Counted from the stretch's first letter, positions 7,583-16,243 are shown. The stretch: DNA of 64,000 nucleotides from Flavobacterium hankyongi (GCF_036840915.1 NZ_CP085725.1:2852001-2916000); one strand, 5' to 3'. The notes: generated by a model not told the origin, from the letters alone. A program made the numbers and translations.

Positions 7583-7613
7583 TTGGGAAATCGAAAACTA
7601 ATCTGTAATTTTG
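7583..7613 (+). promoter_or_regulatory. ahcY promoter
   Basis: TTG at 7583-7585 and TAATTTTG at 7606-7613 with 20 bases between them match the Bacteroidota -33/-7 consensus. A perfect inverted repeat CAATTATTAA-N7-TTAATAATTG (7559-7585) ends on the -33 element. Confidence 0.65.
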
Positions 7614-7649
7614 CAGTCCAAATTTTGTTAAACAAATATACTAAAATAG

Positions 7650-8966
7650 ATGAGTACAACAACAATTCCATTTGTAGCGTATAAGGTAAAAGATATTAAC
7701 CTTGCAGCTTGGGGAAGAAAAGAAATTGAATTGGCTGAGGCTGAAATGCCAGGTTTAATGGCGCTTCGTGCTGAATATGGTGCAAGCCAACCGTTAAAAG
7801 GAGCGCGTATTGCGGGATGTTTACACATGACCATTCAAACGGCAGTTTTAATTGAAACGTTAATTGCTTTAGGAGCTGAGGTAACTTGGTCTTCTTGTAA
7901 TATTTTCTCAACTCAGGATCAAGCTGCTGCAGCTATTGCTGCTGCAGGAATTCAAGTATATGCTTGGAAAGGATTGAATGAAGAAGAATTTGACTGGTGT
8001 ATTGAGCAAACATTATTCTTTGGTGAAGATAGAAAACCATTGAACATGATTTTAGATGATGGTGGAGATTTAACGAACATGGTTTTTGACCGTTACCCTG
8101 AATTAATTCCTGGAATCAAAGGATTATCTGAAGAGACTACAACAGGTGTTCACCGTTTATACGAAAGAATGAAAAACGGAACATTATTCATGCCGGCGAT
8201 CAACGTAAATGACTCAGTAACTAAATCTAAATTTGATAACAAATACGGATGTAAAGAATCAGCAGTTGATGCGATTCGTCGTGCAACTGATGTTATGTTA
8301 GCTGGTAAAAGAGTAGTGGTTTGTGGATACGGTGACGTAGGTAAAGGTACAGCGGCTTCTTTTCGTGGTGCTGGTTCAATCGTAACTGTAACTGAAATTG
8401 ATCCAATTTGTGCTTTACAAGCTGCAATGGACGGTTTCGAAGTTAAAAAATTAGATACTGTTGTTGGTAATGCTGATATCGTTATCACTACAACAGGGAA
8501 TAAAGATATCGTTGTTGGAAGACATTTCGAAGCAATGAAAGATAAAACTATCGTTTGTAACATTGGTCACTTCGATAACGAAATCGACATGGCTTGGTTA
8601 AACAAAAACCATGGTTCAACAAAAACAGAAGTAAAACCACAAGTTGATATTTACAACGTAAACGGAAAAGATATCATCATCTTAGCTGAAGGTCGTTTAG
8701 TAAACTTAGGTTGTGCTACAGGTCATCCATCATTTGTAATGTCTAACTCTTTCACGAACCAAACATTGGCTCAAATCGAGTTATGGACTAACTCTGCAGC
8801 TTATAAAAATGAAGTGTACATGTTGCCTAAACATTTAGATGAAAAAGTAGCAGCTTTACACTTGGCTAAATTAGGAGTTGAATTAGAAACATTAAACAAT
8901 GAGCAAGCTGCTTATATTGGTGTTGAAGTTCAAGGTCCATTCAAACCTGAGTACTACAGATATTAA
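7650..8966 (+). CDS. ahcY: adenosylhomocysteinase
   Basis: NAD-dependent cytosolic enzyme that reversibly splits S-adenosylhomocysteine into adenosine and homocysteine, closing the methylation cycle. Visible are '[18 protein letters not shown]' near the N-terminus, the NAD-binding 'GYGDVGKG' (about 226-233), '[11 protein letters not shown]' and the invariant C-terminus 'KPEYYRY'. The length of 438 aa is normal. Codon choice is GC-richer than the neighbours, as expected of a highly expressed gene. It is monocistronic, with its own promoter and a strong bidirectional terminator. Confidence 0.98.
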   Translation: MSTTTIPFVAYKVKDINLAAWGRKEIELAEAEMPGLMALRAEYGASQPLKGARIAGCLHMTIQTAVLIETLIALGAEVTWSSCNIFSTQDQAAAAIAAAGIQVYAWKGLNEEEFDWCIEQTLFFGEDRKPLNMILDDGGDLTNMVFDRYPELIPGIKGLSEETTTGVHRLYERMKNGTLFMPAINVNDSVTKSKFDNKYGCKESAVDAIRRATDVMLAGKRVVVCGYGDVGKGTAASFRGAGSIVTVTEIDPICALQAAMDGFEVKKLDTVVGNADIVITTTGNKDIVVGRHFEAMKDKTIVCNIGHFDNEIDMAWLNKNHGSTKTEVKPQVDIYNVNGKDIIILAEGRLVNLGCATGHPSFVMSNSFTNQTLAQIELWTNSAAYKNEVYMLPKHLDEKVAALHLAKLGVELETLNNEQAAYIGVEVQGPFKPEYYRY

Positions 8967-8981
8967 TTCTATATCAGATAT

Positions 8982-9012
8982 AAAAAAGCCTCTCAATTTG
9001 AGAGGCTTTTTT
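8982..9012. terminator. bidirectional terminator between ahcY and the anti-sigma-like gene
   Basis: Stem AAAAAAGCCTCTCAA (8982-8996) pairs with TTTGAGAGGCTTTTTT (8997-9012). A and T runs lie on both sides. Confidence 0.9.
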
Positions 9013-9015
9013 GTT

Positions 9016-9414
9016 TTAATTTTTATGATTGAAATGATTTCGTAAGAATGTTATTTGTGCAAAAAGCATTAATGTTCCTGGCACAGCGATGTAGGTTGTA
9101 ATCTTTGAAAAACTAAACATCTCAGATATATTGCTTTTGGATAGAAAGCTAAAATCAAGAGGAATAGACCATTTACTATTGCCTGTTGTTCCTTGTTGCA
9201 ATACATATGAAATTAAAATTACTAATATACTTAAAACAATAAGAGAAGTTTGTTTTGAAATCAACGGTTTGTATTCGAAAGCTTTGTTTTTTTGGCTAAC
9301 GCTTACTCTATCCATCACTTTTGAGGTGAAATCAAACGAAGGTGTTTCCAAAGTCTGATTTTTCATCATTTGGTCAATTAAGTCTTCGATATGTTTATCT
9401 TCTTTCATATTCAT
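9016..9414 (-). CDS. putative anti-sigma factor / membrane protein downstream of ECF sigma
   Basis: The protein is 132 aa with a charged N-terminal part ('EDKHIEDLIDQMMKN', 'FTSKVMDRV') and two hydrophobic segments (about 56-74 and 106-124). The N-terminal part resembles the short cytosolic sigma-binding regions of membrane anti-sigma factors, but no zinc-binding HxxxCxxC is present. The start overlaps the end of the ECF sigma gene by 20 bases, the usual arrangement for a sigma/anti-sigma pair. Its role is inferred from context. An ATG two codons further in is an alternative start. Confidence 0.72.
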   Translation of the reverse strand: MNMKEDKHIEDLIDQMMKNQTLETPSFDFTSKVMDRVSVSQKNKAFEYKPLISKQTSLIVLSILVILISYVLQQGTTGNSKWSIPLDFSFLSKSNISEMFSFSKITTYIAVPGTLMLFAQITFLRNHFNHKN

Positions 9415-9985
9415 AATAATCTAACATTTCGGGTTCTAATCTTCTTTTTAAAATAGTGGCCAGTTTTTTTCTCGTTCGGAACAATTTTACTTTGACATTG
9501 TCAGTACTTATGTTCATTACTTTGGCAATTTCTTCGACCGATTGATCATCAAAATAATATAACGTTACTAAAAAAGCTTCATCACTAGGGAGTTCTTCTA
9601 GACATTGCTGTATGGCTTGATTCCGTTCCTTTTCATCTATACTGTCTAAAATTCCTTCTAATGCTTTCGTTTGATGTTCGCTGAAATCTTCTATATAAGA
9701 GACATTGTTTATCTTCTTTTTTTTCTTTAAAGCATCTAAACAAGTATTGTAAGTTACTTTATACACCCACGTTGAAAATTTAGATTCTCCTTTGAACTTA
9801 GATAAAGAATTAAAGACTTTTATAAATGTATCTTGAGCAATTTCTTCGGCTTCTTCTTTATTGTTGAGCATTTTGACCGCAAGCGTGTACACCATATCCT
9901 TATAACGGTCTACTAAAGTAGCAAAACTATTGGTGTTGCCATTTAGGACTAAATTGATATAATGCTGATCTTCTATTTGCGTCAT
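9395..9985 (-). CDS. ECF-type RNA polymerase sigma factor
   Basis: Sigma-70 family, ECF group, 196 aa from the ATG at 9985 (MTQIEDQHYINLVLNG). Region 2 includes 'FATLVDRYKDMVYTLAVKML', 'EAEEIAQDTFIKVFNSLSKF' and 'FSTWVYKVTYNTCLDALK'. Region 4 includes 'YYFDDQSVEEIAKVMNIS' and 'VKVKLFRTRKKLA'. A longer frame to 10096 is open but runs through its own promoter. The predicted ECF promoter (TGTAAC-N17-CGTC, 9996-10022, minus) ends 10 bases before the ATG, so the leader would be very short and the gene autoregulated. It overlaps the downstream anti-sigma-like gene by 20 bases. Confidence 0.93.
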   Translation of the reverse strand: MTQIEDQHYINLVLNGNTNSFATLVDRYKDMVYTLAVKMLNNKEEAEEIAQDTFIKVFNSLSKFKGESKFSTWVYKVTYNTCLDALKKKKKINNVSYIEDFSEHQTKALEGILDSIDEKERNQAIQQCLEELPSDEAFLVTLYYFDDQSVEEIAKVMNISTDNVKVKLFRTRKKLATILKRRLEPEMLDYYEYERR

Positions 9986-9995
9986 ATACAAGTAA

Positions 9996-10022
9996 GACGA
10001 TAAAAGACACATTTTGGTTACA
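9996..10022 (-). promoter_or_regulatory. ECF-type promoter of the sigma-factor gene
   Basis: On the minus strand: TGTAAC (10022-10017), 17 bases, then CGTC (9999-9996). The -35 'AAC' and -10 'CGTC' fit ECF promoters. The upstream half lies in a perfect 14-bp inverted repeat shared with the divergent promoter. Confidence 0.65.
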
Positions 10023-10054
10023 ATATTATTTAAAAAAAATATTTTTCTTTTTCT

Positions 10055-10081
10055 TGTAACCAAAATGGAACTCTTGTCGTC
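10055..10081 (+). promoter_or_regulatory. ECF-type promoter of the DUF6249/M1-peptidase operon
   Basis: TGTAAC (10055-10060), 17 bases, then CGTC (10078-10081), the mirror image of the promoter at 9996-10022. The repeats are CATTTTGGTTACAA (10010-10023) and TTGTAACCAAAATG (10054-10067). Confidence 0.65.
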
Positions 10082-10128
10082 ATAGCTTATGAACAATCAT
10101 TAAATTATTAATTTTAAATCAATCAATT

Positions 10129-10473
10129 ATGTTAGCAGACATTTTAATTCCAATGAGTTTTTTCTCAGCAGTTTTTGGCGTTTTTTATCTTTACCTTTCA
10201 ACTCGAAACAGAGAACGTTTGGCACTTATCGAAAAAGGAGTAGACGCCAGTATTTTTATGCCCGGAGCAAAAAGTAAATCACCTTTTTATAAAATAATAC
10301 TTTTAAATTTGGCGTTATTGTTAATGGGTATAGGAATAGGTGCTTTTACAGCTTTATTATTAACAGCTTACACGTCATTAGATGAGAACGGTGTGTATCC
10401 GGCTACAATTTTTACAATGGCAGGTGTAGCTTTGTTTATTGGATTCAATATGACAAAAAAACTAGACGAATAA
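10129..10473 (+). CDS. DUF6249 family membrane protein
   Basis: The protein is 114 aa with three hydrophobic segments (about 1-23, 55-82 and 91-108). A short basic stretch 'STRNRERLALIEKG' sits between the first two. This resembles the DUF6249 proteins that are common beside ECF sigma factors in Bacteroidota, whose function is unknown. It lies divergent from the sigma factor behind a predicted ECF promoter and 36 bases upstream of the M1 peptidase, so the two are likely co-transcribed targets of that sigma factor. Confidence 0.75.
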   Translation: MLADILIPMSFFSAVFGVFYLYLSTRNRERLALIEKGVDASIFMPGAKSKSPFYKIILLNLALLLMGIGIGAFTALLLTAYTSLDENGVYPATIFTMAGVALFIGFNMTKKLDE

Positions 10474-10509
10474 AATTTAATAATCAATTAAAAAAACATC
10501 AATCAAATC

Positions 10510-12765
10510 ATGAACAAAAAACGTATTATAATGGCTTCCCTTTTGACTTTGTCAATGGGAACCACTAATTTGCAGGCTCAATCACAGCCTGCAAATTCTG
10601 TATCAAAATACAGTTATCACGATGCCTTTGCGCCAGGTTTTTATACTAAAAACGGAACCGAAACCCGTTCTGTAAGCGGTCAACCAGGAGCTAAATACTG
10701 GCAAAATAGAGCTGATTATAAATTAACGGCCGTTATAAATGAAAAAAATAATGAAATTGTTGGAACTGAGGTTTTGACTTATACCAACAATAGTCCAGAT
10801 AAAATTTCATTTTTGTGGATGAATGTTGATCAGAATTTATTTAAAAATGATTCTAGAGGCGAAAGTGTGGTGCCAGTTTCGGGAAGTCGTAACGGAGATA
10901 AAGGGCAGGTTTTTGATGGAGGGCACAAAATAAAATCGGTTAAAATAGTTTCAAATAACAATGGTAAATCGGTAGAAAAAGATGTAAAGTTTGAAATTAC
11001 AGACACTAGAATGCAGGTTTTTTTGCCAGAAGAATTGCAAGGTAATGGCGGAAAAATAGCTCTTAAAATAGACTTTTCTTTTATTTCACCTGATTACGGT
11101 TCAGACCGAATGGGGGTCTTAGAAACTAAAAATGGAAAAATATTCAGCATGGCACAGTGGTATCCAAGAATGTGCGTGTATGACGATATAAAAGGTTGGA
11201 ATTCTTTACCTTATTTAGGTGCTGGTGAGTTTTATTTAGAATATGGGGATTTTGATGTAAGCATCACCGCACCTTCAAAACATATTGTAGTGTGTTCAGG
11301 AGAGTTGGTTAATGCCAATGAAGTCTATACTGTAGAGCAGCAAAAAAGATGGAAATTAGCAGCTCAAAGTGATAAAACTATAACGATTCGTTCTGCAGAT
11401 GAAGTACTAAAAGCAGATTCAAGGCCCTCAAGTACAGGTACTTTAACATGGCGTTTTAAAATAAAAAACTCTCGTGATGTTTCATGGGCTTCTTCCGCGG
11501 CATTTATAGTTGATGCGGCTAAAATTAATCTGCCTAGTGGTAAAAAATCATTGGCCATTTCGGCTTATTCAGAAGAAAGTGCTGGACAAGAAGCTTGGGG
11601 AAGATCAACCGAATACACAAAAGCATCTATTGAAAATTATTCAAAACGTTGGTTTGAATATCCTTATCCAGCCGCTGTAAATGTGGCGAGTAACGCTGGT
11701 GGAATGGAATATCCTGGAATAGTATTTTGCGATTGGAAAGCAACTGGTGAAGATTTATGGGGAGTGACCGATCATGAATTTGGTCACACTTGGTTTCCTA
11801 TGATTGTGGGGTCTAATGAACGTTTGTTTGCTTGGATGGATGAAGGCTTGAATACATTTATTAACTCGTTGAGTTCCTATGATTTTAATAATGGGGAATA
11901 TAAAATGAGAAAAATGGACATGCAGAAAGGAGCTAATTTCCTAACAGGTTCCGACTTAGAGCCTATTATGACCTCACCTGACGGTATGAAAGAGCAAAAC
12001 TTAGGGATTCTGGCCTACAGAAAGCCTTCTTCTGGATTAACCATATTAAGGGAACAGGTATTAGGCACTGAACGTTTTGATAGAGCATTGAAAATGTATG
12101 TAGAACGTTGGGCTTTCAAACATCCAGCACCAGATGATTTCTTTAGAACAATCGAAAATGTTTCAGGAGAAGATTTAAATTGGTTTTGGCGAGGATGGTT
12201 TGTGAATAATTGGAAATTAGATCAAGGAATAACTAAAATAAAATATTTGAAAAATAATCCGGCTAATGGGGTTCTAGTTTCAATCGTTAATTTAGAAAAA
12301 ATGGCTATGCCGGTTGTTTTGGAAGTGAAAACTAAATCGGGTACGACAAGTAGAGTAAAATTGCCTGTTGAAATTTGGCAGCGAAATGTCGATTGGAAAT
12401 TTAAGTTAGATTCAAAAGAAGAAATTGCAACAATTACCTTAGATCCTGATCACGCTTTCCCCGATGTAAATCCATCCAATAATGTTTGGGAAGCGGGTAA
12501 GGGTGAATTGGAAGTGGTTCCTTCACTTGCTGCTTATGTAGGTAAATTTTCAAGTAAACAAATTCCTGTAAAGATTAGTTTTACTGATGAAGATGGAATG
12601 CTTGTAGGAACTCCAGATAATAATCAAGGTTCTTTACAATTTGAATCGGCAGGAGAAAATAAATTTGTTTCAGAACAGGCTGGCGTTGAAGTGAAGTTTA
12701 ACGAAGCAAAAAATGAATTTACTTTAAATATGGGTGGACAAAGCTTTTTGTTTACTAAAAGTTAA
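10510..12765 (+). CDS. M1 family metallopeptidase, secreted
   Basis: Zinc aminopeptidase-like protein of 751 aa with an N-terminal signal peptide (about residues 1-24, ending 'TTNLQAQ'). The HExxH zinc motif is HEFGH at 422-426, and the third ligand Glu445 is in 'WMDEGLN', 18 residues later. The GxMEN exopeptidase motif appears as 'NAGGMEYPG'. No T9SS sorting domain is seen at the C-terminus, so a periplasmic location is likely. It follows the DUF6249 gene in the predicted ECF-sigma-controlled operon. Substrates are unknown. The last 100 residues form an extra domain that I do not recognise. Confidence 0.92.
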   Translation: MNKKRIIMASLLTLSMGTTNLQAQSQPANSVSKYSYHDAFAPGFYTKNGTETRSVSGQPGAKYWQNRADYKLTAVINEKNNEIVGTEVLTYTNNSPDKISFLWMNVDQNLFKNDSRGESVVPVSGSRNGDKGQVFDGGHKIKSVKIVSNNNGKSVEKDVKFEITDTRMQVFLPEELQGNGGKIALKIDFSFISPDYGSDRMGVLETKNGKIFSMAQWYPRMCVYDDIKGWNSLPYLGAGEFYLEYGDFDVSITAPSKHIVVCSGELVNANEVYTVEQQKRWKLAAQSDKTITIRSADEVLKADSRPSSTGTLTWRFKIKNSRDVSWASSAAFIVDAAKINLPSGKKSLAISAYSEESAGQEAWGRSTEYTKASIENYSKRWFEYPYPAAVNVASNAGGMEYPGIVFCDWKATGEDLWGVTDHEFGHTWFPMIVGSNERLFAWMDEGLNTFINSLSSYDFNNGEYKMRKMDMQKGANFLTGSDLEPIMTSPDGMKEQNLGILAYRKPSSGLTILREQVLGTERFDRALKMYVERWAFKHPAPDDFFRTIENVSGEDLNWFWRGWFVNNWKLDQGITKIKYLKNNPANGVLVSIVNLEKMAMPVVLEVKTKSGTTSRVKLPVEIWQRNVDWKFKLDSKEEIATITLDPDHAFPDVNPSNNVWEAGKGELEVVPSLAAYVGKFSSKQIPVKISFTDEDGMLVGTPDNNQGSLQFESAGENKFVSEQAGVEVKFNEAKNEFTLNMGGQSFLFTKS

Positions 12766-12795
12766 AATAGGCTTTTTAGAAAGTTCTATCATTAT

Positions 12796-12826
12796 AAGAG
12801 TTTCTGGAAACAGAGACTCTTTTTAT
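12796..12826 (+). terminator. terminator after the M1 peptidase gene
   Basis: An 11-bp stem (AAGAGTTTCTG with CAGAGACTCTT, one G-U pair) closed by a GAAA loop and followed by a T run. Confidence 0.85.
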
Positions 12827-12875
12827 TTTTATATATTTTTTCTAAATTGTCTAATGTTCTAAGAAGTCTAACAAT

Positions 12876-13856
12876 CTAGAGTACCATCAAATTACAACCA
12901 CGAATATCAGAATTGTCAAATCTTCCCAATACTTCAAACGAATTATTTCCAGTTATTTTTCCTAAATCTTGTGTAGCAATAAACGAACAAGAGTTGATAT
13001 TGGCTAAATCGATTACGTTAATTCCGCCTGTTTTTCCTTCTTTTACATACGTTAAAGCATCTTCGGGATCGCGCACTAATATTTGCATCCAAGAAGGGCA
13101 TTCAAACACGCCATTTCCAAGCGAATAAGCTTGTGAAAGTAATTCAGTCATGCCATATTCCGAATGGATTTCAGAAACGCCAAATCCGTTACAAAGTATT
13201 TCGTGTAGTTCTTCTCGAATGATTTCTTTGCGGCGTCCTTTCATACCTCCAGTTTCCATGATAATAGTGTTTTTTAGATTGAATTTTTGCTTTTCAACCA
13301 AATCCAATAAAGCATAAGTCACACCAATTAAAATTATGTTCTGACCTTCATTATCAAGTCGGACTAGTTTTTTGATTAAATCATCGTAATTGTTGAGGTA
13401 AAATCCGCTTTCAGGATTATTGGAAAGTTGAATTAAATCATCCACCATATAGATTAATGAAGAGCCTTCACGTTCCAAATAAGACGGAAGAAGGGCTAAA
13501 ACCACATAATCTTCTATATTGCCATAAAATTGCCTAAAACCTAAGCGATAGCTTTCTTCGTAGAACTCTAAATCAGTAACATGGTGTTTGCTAGTGCTCA
13601 TGCCAGTTGTGCCGCTACTGGTAAAGGTAGTTTGAATAGCATCGGATGAACTTAAAACATCATGACTCTTGAAAAATTGTATGGGTAAAAAGGGGATGTC
13701 TTCAATGCGTTTGACATTGGTCTTGTCTTTTCTTAGCAATTGACAAAATTGTTGGTAGACGAGATTATTGTCATATTGAAATCGGAAAACCTTTAAGGTG
13801 ATTTTCTCAAATTCTTTTTTCGAACCAATTTGAAATATGTCGGAAGTTGAAAACAT
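12876..13856 (-). CDS. LuxE/PaaK-like acyl-activating enzyme (acyltransferase)
   Basis: Adenylate-forming enzyme related to the acyl-protein synthetase LuxE and to phenylacetate-CoA ligase. The phosphate-binding loop 'TFTSSGTTG' covers residues 77-85. 'METGGMKGRRKEI' and 'SEYGMTELLSQAY' (a form of the YGxTE motif) follow, and 'DLANINSCSFIATQDLG' matches the later core motif. The length of 326 aa suits LuxE rather than full ANL ligases. No luxCD partners are nearby, so it is not a bioluminescence gene. The substrate may be a fatty acid for a carrier or a protein. A full -33/-7 promoter lies so close that the mRNA may be leaderless. Confidence 0.82.
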   Translation of the reverse strand: MFSTSDIFQIGSKKEFEKITLKVFRFQYDNNLVYQQFCQLLRKDKTNVKRIEDIPFLPIQFFKSHDVLSSSDAIQTTFTSSGTTGMSTSKHHVTDLEFYEESYRLGFRQFYGNIEDYVVLALLPSYLEREGSSLIYMVDDLIQLSNNPESGFYLNNYDDLIKKLVRLDNEGQNIILIGVTYALLDLVEKQKFNLKNTIIMETGGMKGRRKEIIREELHEILCNGFGVSEIHSEYGMTELLSQAYSLGNGVFECPSWMQILVRDPEDALTYVKEGKTGGINVIDLANINSCSFIATQDLGKITGNNSFEVLGRFDNSDIRGCNLMVL

Positions 13857-13860
13857 ATTT

Positions 13861-13890
13861 CAAAAGTAGTTAAAAAAAAAGTCCTGCAAA
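13861..13890 (-). promoter_or_regulatory. promoter of the LuxE-like gene
   Basis: On the minus strand: TTTG (13890-13887), 18 bases, TACTTTTG (13868-13861). The ATG at 13856 is only four bases beyond, so transcription may start at or next to the start codon. The element sits inside the terminator hairpin of the preceding gene. Confidence 0.55.
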
Positions 13891-13902
13891 AGCAGGACTT
13901 TT
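13872..13902 (-). terminator. terminator of the 126-aa exported-protein gene
   Basis: Stem AAAGTCCTGC / GCAGGACTTT around an AAAA/TTTT loop, with a run of T on the minus strand after it. Confidence 0.85.
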
Positions 13903-13905
13903 CGG

Positions 13906-14286
13906 TTAGTCAATATTATAGCTTAGTGTTTGTTCTTTTTCACCTTCAACTACTTTTATTTTGTAAATTCCTTTCTCAAAATTTCTTAAGAAAATTGGAT
14001 CTCCTACTGTAGTTGTAGAGAATACTTCTTGATTGTGATTGTTATAAATAATTACCTTTTTTTCTACATAGTTATCTGAAACAATGTATGCAAGTTTGCC
14101 AAATTTTTTTGAATCTTGATTAACAATATTTAATCCGGCAATTCCTTTTTTGATATCATCTTTTTTTGAAGGAATTGTATCAACAATAGTTTGGTTAACT
14201 GGATTGATTGATGTTGGCTCTGTGCTGTTTGCAGCAAAAGAGATTAATGATTGTAATGTTATTAATAAAGCTAAAAGATTTTTCAT
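13906..14286 (-). CDS. exported 126-aa protein, degenerate T9SS sorting-domain fold
   Basis: Signal peptide at residues 1-19 ('LLALLITLQSLISFAA'), a 30-residue linker, then a domain from 'GLNI' (51-54) to the end. Residues 'VSDNYVEKKVIIYNNHNQEV' and 'RNFEKGIYKIKVVEGEK' align with the type A T9SS C-terminal domain of the neighbouring cargo protein ('LSKGVYVVKITEEGK'). The hallmark YPNP is replaced by 'VNQDSKKFG'. The paralogue at 14514-14894 has the same length, and its domain begins at the same residue. Whether it is still a T9SS substrate is doubtful. It may instead be a periplasmic protein with the same beta-sandwich fold. Function unknown. Confidence 0.72.
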   Translation of the reverse strand: MKNLLALLITLQSLISFAANSTEPTSINPVNQTIVDTIPSKKDDIKKGIAGLNIVNQDSKKFGKLAYIVSDNYVEKKVIIYNNHNQEVFSTTTVGDPIFLRNFEKGIYKIKVVEGEKEQTLSYNID

Positions 14287-14313
14287 GACTTAGTTTGTTA
14301 TTTATTTCTGAGT

Positions 14314-14321
14314 CAAAACTA
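14314..14321 (-). promoter_or_regulatory. possible -7 element of the 13906-14286 gene
   Basis: TAGTTTTG on the minus strand, 27 bases before the ATG. No TTTG is seen at the expected -33 distance. The rest of 14322-14460 is AT-rich with no other recognised feature. Confidence 0.35.
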
Positions 14322-14462
14322 TTGCGAATTACTTTCTTGTCTTAATTTTTTCGATATTCTATTCTTTTTTCCGATAAACTGTATATTGATTGTGATTTAG
14401 TGTAGTTTTGTCCAAATGCTGTCTAACTAATTTTGGTGATATTTTTAGTTTGTAATTAGACA

Positions 14463-14492
14463 ATAAAAAAAGCCTTACAAGTGTAAGGCTTA
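14463..14492 (-). terminator. terminator of the 126-aa lipoprotein gene
   Basis: Stem AAGCCTTAC / GTAAGGCTT, followed on the minus strand by a run of seven T. Confidence 0.85.
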
Positions 14493-14513
14493 ATATAAAG
14501 TGAAGTTAATTTC

Positions 14514-14894
14514 TTATTCTATAGTTATTTCTTTGATATCAGTTTTATCGCCTTCAACAATTTCCATAGTATATATTCCTCTTTTTAACTTTGATAAATT
14601 TATAGGTGTTCCTACTGTTTTTTTAGAATATACTTTTTTCCCCTCGTCGTCATAAAAAGAAACATTTTTCTCAGAGTATGAGTCTGAAATAACATAAACT
14701 TGATTGCCAAATTTTTGAGAATGTCTAGTCATAACTTTTAACCCATGAATATTAGTAGCTTTCGTGTTTTCTTCTACTAACTCAGATTCATTTTTAGAAT
14801 TTTCATTTGCATCATTAACAGTAAGGTTGTTTTTCATTATTTCATTTGCACAACCAGTTAAACTTAGAAGCAATAAAAAATAAATAGTTTTCAT
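14514..14894 (-). CDS. 126-aa lipoprotein, degenerate T9SS sorting-domain fold
   Basis: Paralogue of the neighbouring 126-aa gene. It has a lipoprotein signal with lipobox 'SLTGC' (Cys15), an Asn/Glu-rich linker, then a domain starting at 'GLKV' (51-54). It continues with 'YVISDSYSEKNVSFYDDEGKKV' in parts and 'LKRGIYTMEIVEGDK'. These align with the type A sorting domain of the cargo protein next door ('GLKVYPNP', 'LSKGVYVVKITEEGK'), but YPNP is replaced by 'MTRHSQKFG'. A lipid anchor and a sorting signal on one protein would be contradictory, so the domain likely has a new role. It is separately transcribed, with its own terminator and a TATATTTG box upstream. Confidence 0.72.
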   Translation of the reverse strand: MKTIYFLLLLSLTGCANEIMKNNLTVNDANENSKNESELVEENTKATNIHGLKVMTRHSQKFGNQVYVISDSYSEKNVSFYDDEGKKVYSKKTVGTPINLSKLKRGIYTMEIVEGDKTDIKEITIE

Positions 14895-15221
14895 AGTTTT
14901 ATTTTCATTTTTTTGACTTTAAACAAATATATTAAAATCAGTTAAGGATAATATTTTATTTTTAATTAATTTACTGAATAACAACAATAAAATTGTTTTT
15001 TGTAGGAATCATGCTATAACAATCTAAAGAATGCTAAATTTTGATTTTTGAATAACCAATTTTAAGTTGGTTCATTTTCAGTTGTGGCAAAATAAATATA
15101 AAATTTGACTATTCTTCCATCTCATAGATAAACTGTAAAAAAAATAGTTGAAAAACTTAAAATTAAAAGCCCTAACCAATTTTGGTTAGGGCTTTTATAA
15201 TATAATTCTCTTAGAAAGAAT
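14895..15221. other. 327-base intergenic region
   Basis: Contains a -7-like TATATTTG (minus, 14931-14924) for the lipoprotein gene, an inverted repeat AACCAA-N7-TTGGTT (15054-15072) and the terminator at 15165-15196 of the next gene. The remainder is AT-rich. I see no convincing reading frame in it. Confidence 0.6.
15165..15196 (-). terminator. terminator of the T9SS cargo gene
   Basis: Stem AAGCCCTAACC / GGTTAGGGCTT with an AT loop and flanking A/T runs. Confidence 0.88.
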
Positions 15222-16220
15222 TTATTCAACAACAATCTTTCTTGTTGCAGTTTTTCCTTCTTCAGTAATTTTTACTACATAAACACCTTTGCTTAAAGAT
15301 GAAATGTTTACTGTATTGTTTACAGTTTTAGTGTTTAAAACAGATTTTCCTAAAACATCATATAATTGTACTTCTTTAGCAGTGAAACTGTCTGAAGTTA
15401 CATACAATGTGTTTTTAGCTGGATTAGGATATACTTTTAAACCAGTAATGTTATTTTGAGCAACACTTAAATTTGAAGGAGTTACAGAAGCCCATGTTTG
15501 TCCAACACGTATTTCATCTATTTCGACATTACCAGTTCCTGCGGTTGCATTGCCTCCTTGACGTATTACAAAGCCTGCAATTTGAGTTGGTGCTGCTGTT
15601 GTTCCAGTTGCATTAGTTGAAGATGGAGCTGGTTCAGCAGATCCTGGAGTTGGATTTATGAATAAGCTAGCTGTGTTTGTAGCTAAATCATATTTCATAA
15701 CTAACAAATGAGTTGTATTTGCAGCTAATTCAGTTGTAGCGTATGTAGGGTTTGCAGTTCCTCCACTGTTGTTTAAAGCGCCTACAAGGAAACCTCCAGC
15801 AGTTCCTTGTTTCATGTAAATCCTTGCTTGGAAAGTTGTAGTAGATGCAGTTGCATTATTAGTTACTGCAATTGAATAGTCTCCTGTAGAACTGTTTAAA
15901 TTTAATGCCGTAGGGTCAACTTTTACTAATACTGAATAATATACAGAACCTGATGTTATTGGGGCTGTTATTGCTTTATTAACATCTTCTGAGTTCCCTG
16001 CCACAATGGCTGTTCTGTTTCCTGTTGAAACTGCTAGACCAGCTTTATATAGACTATTTCCTGAATCACTTGCGCTTGTTAGTATTGTTTGTTGTCCAGC
16101 TGTTCCGCTGTGAGTTGTCCATCCATTTGCTGATAACGCTCCTGTTTCTGTAAAAGAAAATGTTTGCCCAAATGACATTACTGTAGCTAATAAAGCTCCT
16201 ATAAAGTAAATTTTTTTCAT
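15222..16220 (-). CDS. secreted protein with T9SS type A sorting domain
   Basis: The protein is 332 aa: a signal peptide (1-18, 'LLATVMSFGQ'), a Thr/Ser/Ala/Gly-rich body of about 220 residues and a C-terminal sorting domain. The body has strands such as 'VYYSVLVKVDPTALN' and 'HLLVMKYDLATNTASLFINP', typical of a concanavalin/LamG-like jelly roll. The sorting domain begins near 'GLKVYPNPAKNTLYV' (YPNP at 264-267), contains 'VQLYDVLGKSV' and ends 'TRKIVVE'. Type A domains direct export across the outer membrane by T9SS and attachment to or release from the surface. The ligand is unknown. A TATATTTG box (16251-16244) precedes the start. Confidence 0.85.
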   Translation of the reverse strand: MKKIYFIGALLATVMSFGQTFSFTETGALSANGWTTHSGTAGQQTILTSASDSGNSLYKAGLAVSTGNRTAIVAGNSEDVNKAITAPITSGSVYYSVLVKVDPTALNLNSSTGDYSIAVTNNATASTTTFQARIYMKQGTAGGFLVGALNNSGGTANPTYATTELAANTTHLLVMKYDLATNTASLFINPTPGSAEPAPSSTNATGTTAAPTQIAGFVIRQGGNATAGTGNVEIDEIRVGQTWASVTPSNLSVAQNNITGLKVYPNPAKNTLYVTSDSFTAKEVQLYDVLGKSVLNTKTVNNTVNISSLSKGVYVVKITEEGKTATRKIVVE

Positions 16221-16243
16221 TGTTTTTTATTTAAATTGGATAA

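Noticed and set aside
8150..8563. 137-codon antisense frame inside ahcY, and similar long antisense frames inside rng, nuoF and the receptor gene
   Set aside because: They mirror the codon structure of strongly coding genes, and their translations are low-complexity without motifs.
9986..10096. Longer N-terminus for the ECF sigma factor starting at 10096
   Set aside because: It would run through the inverted repeat and the predicted promoter. Region 2 begins only after the ATG at 9985.
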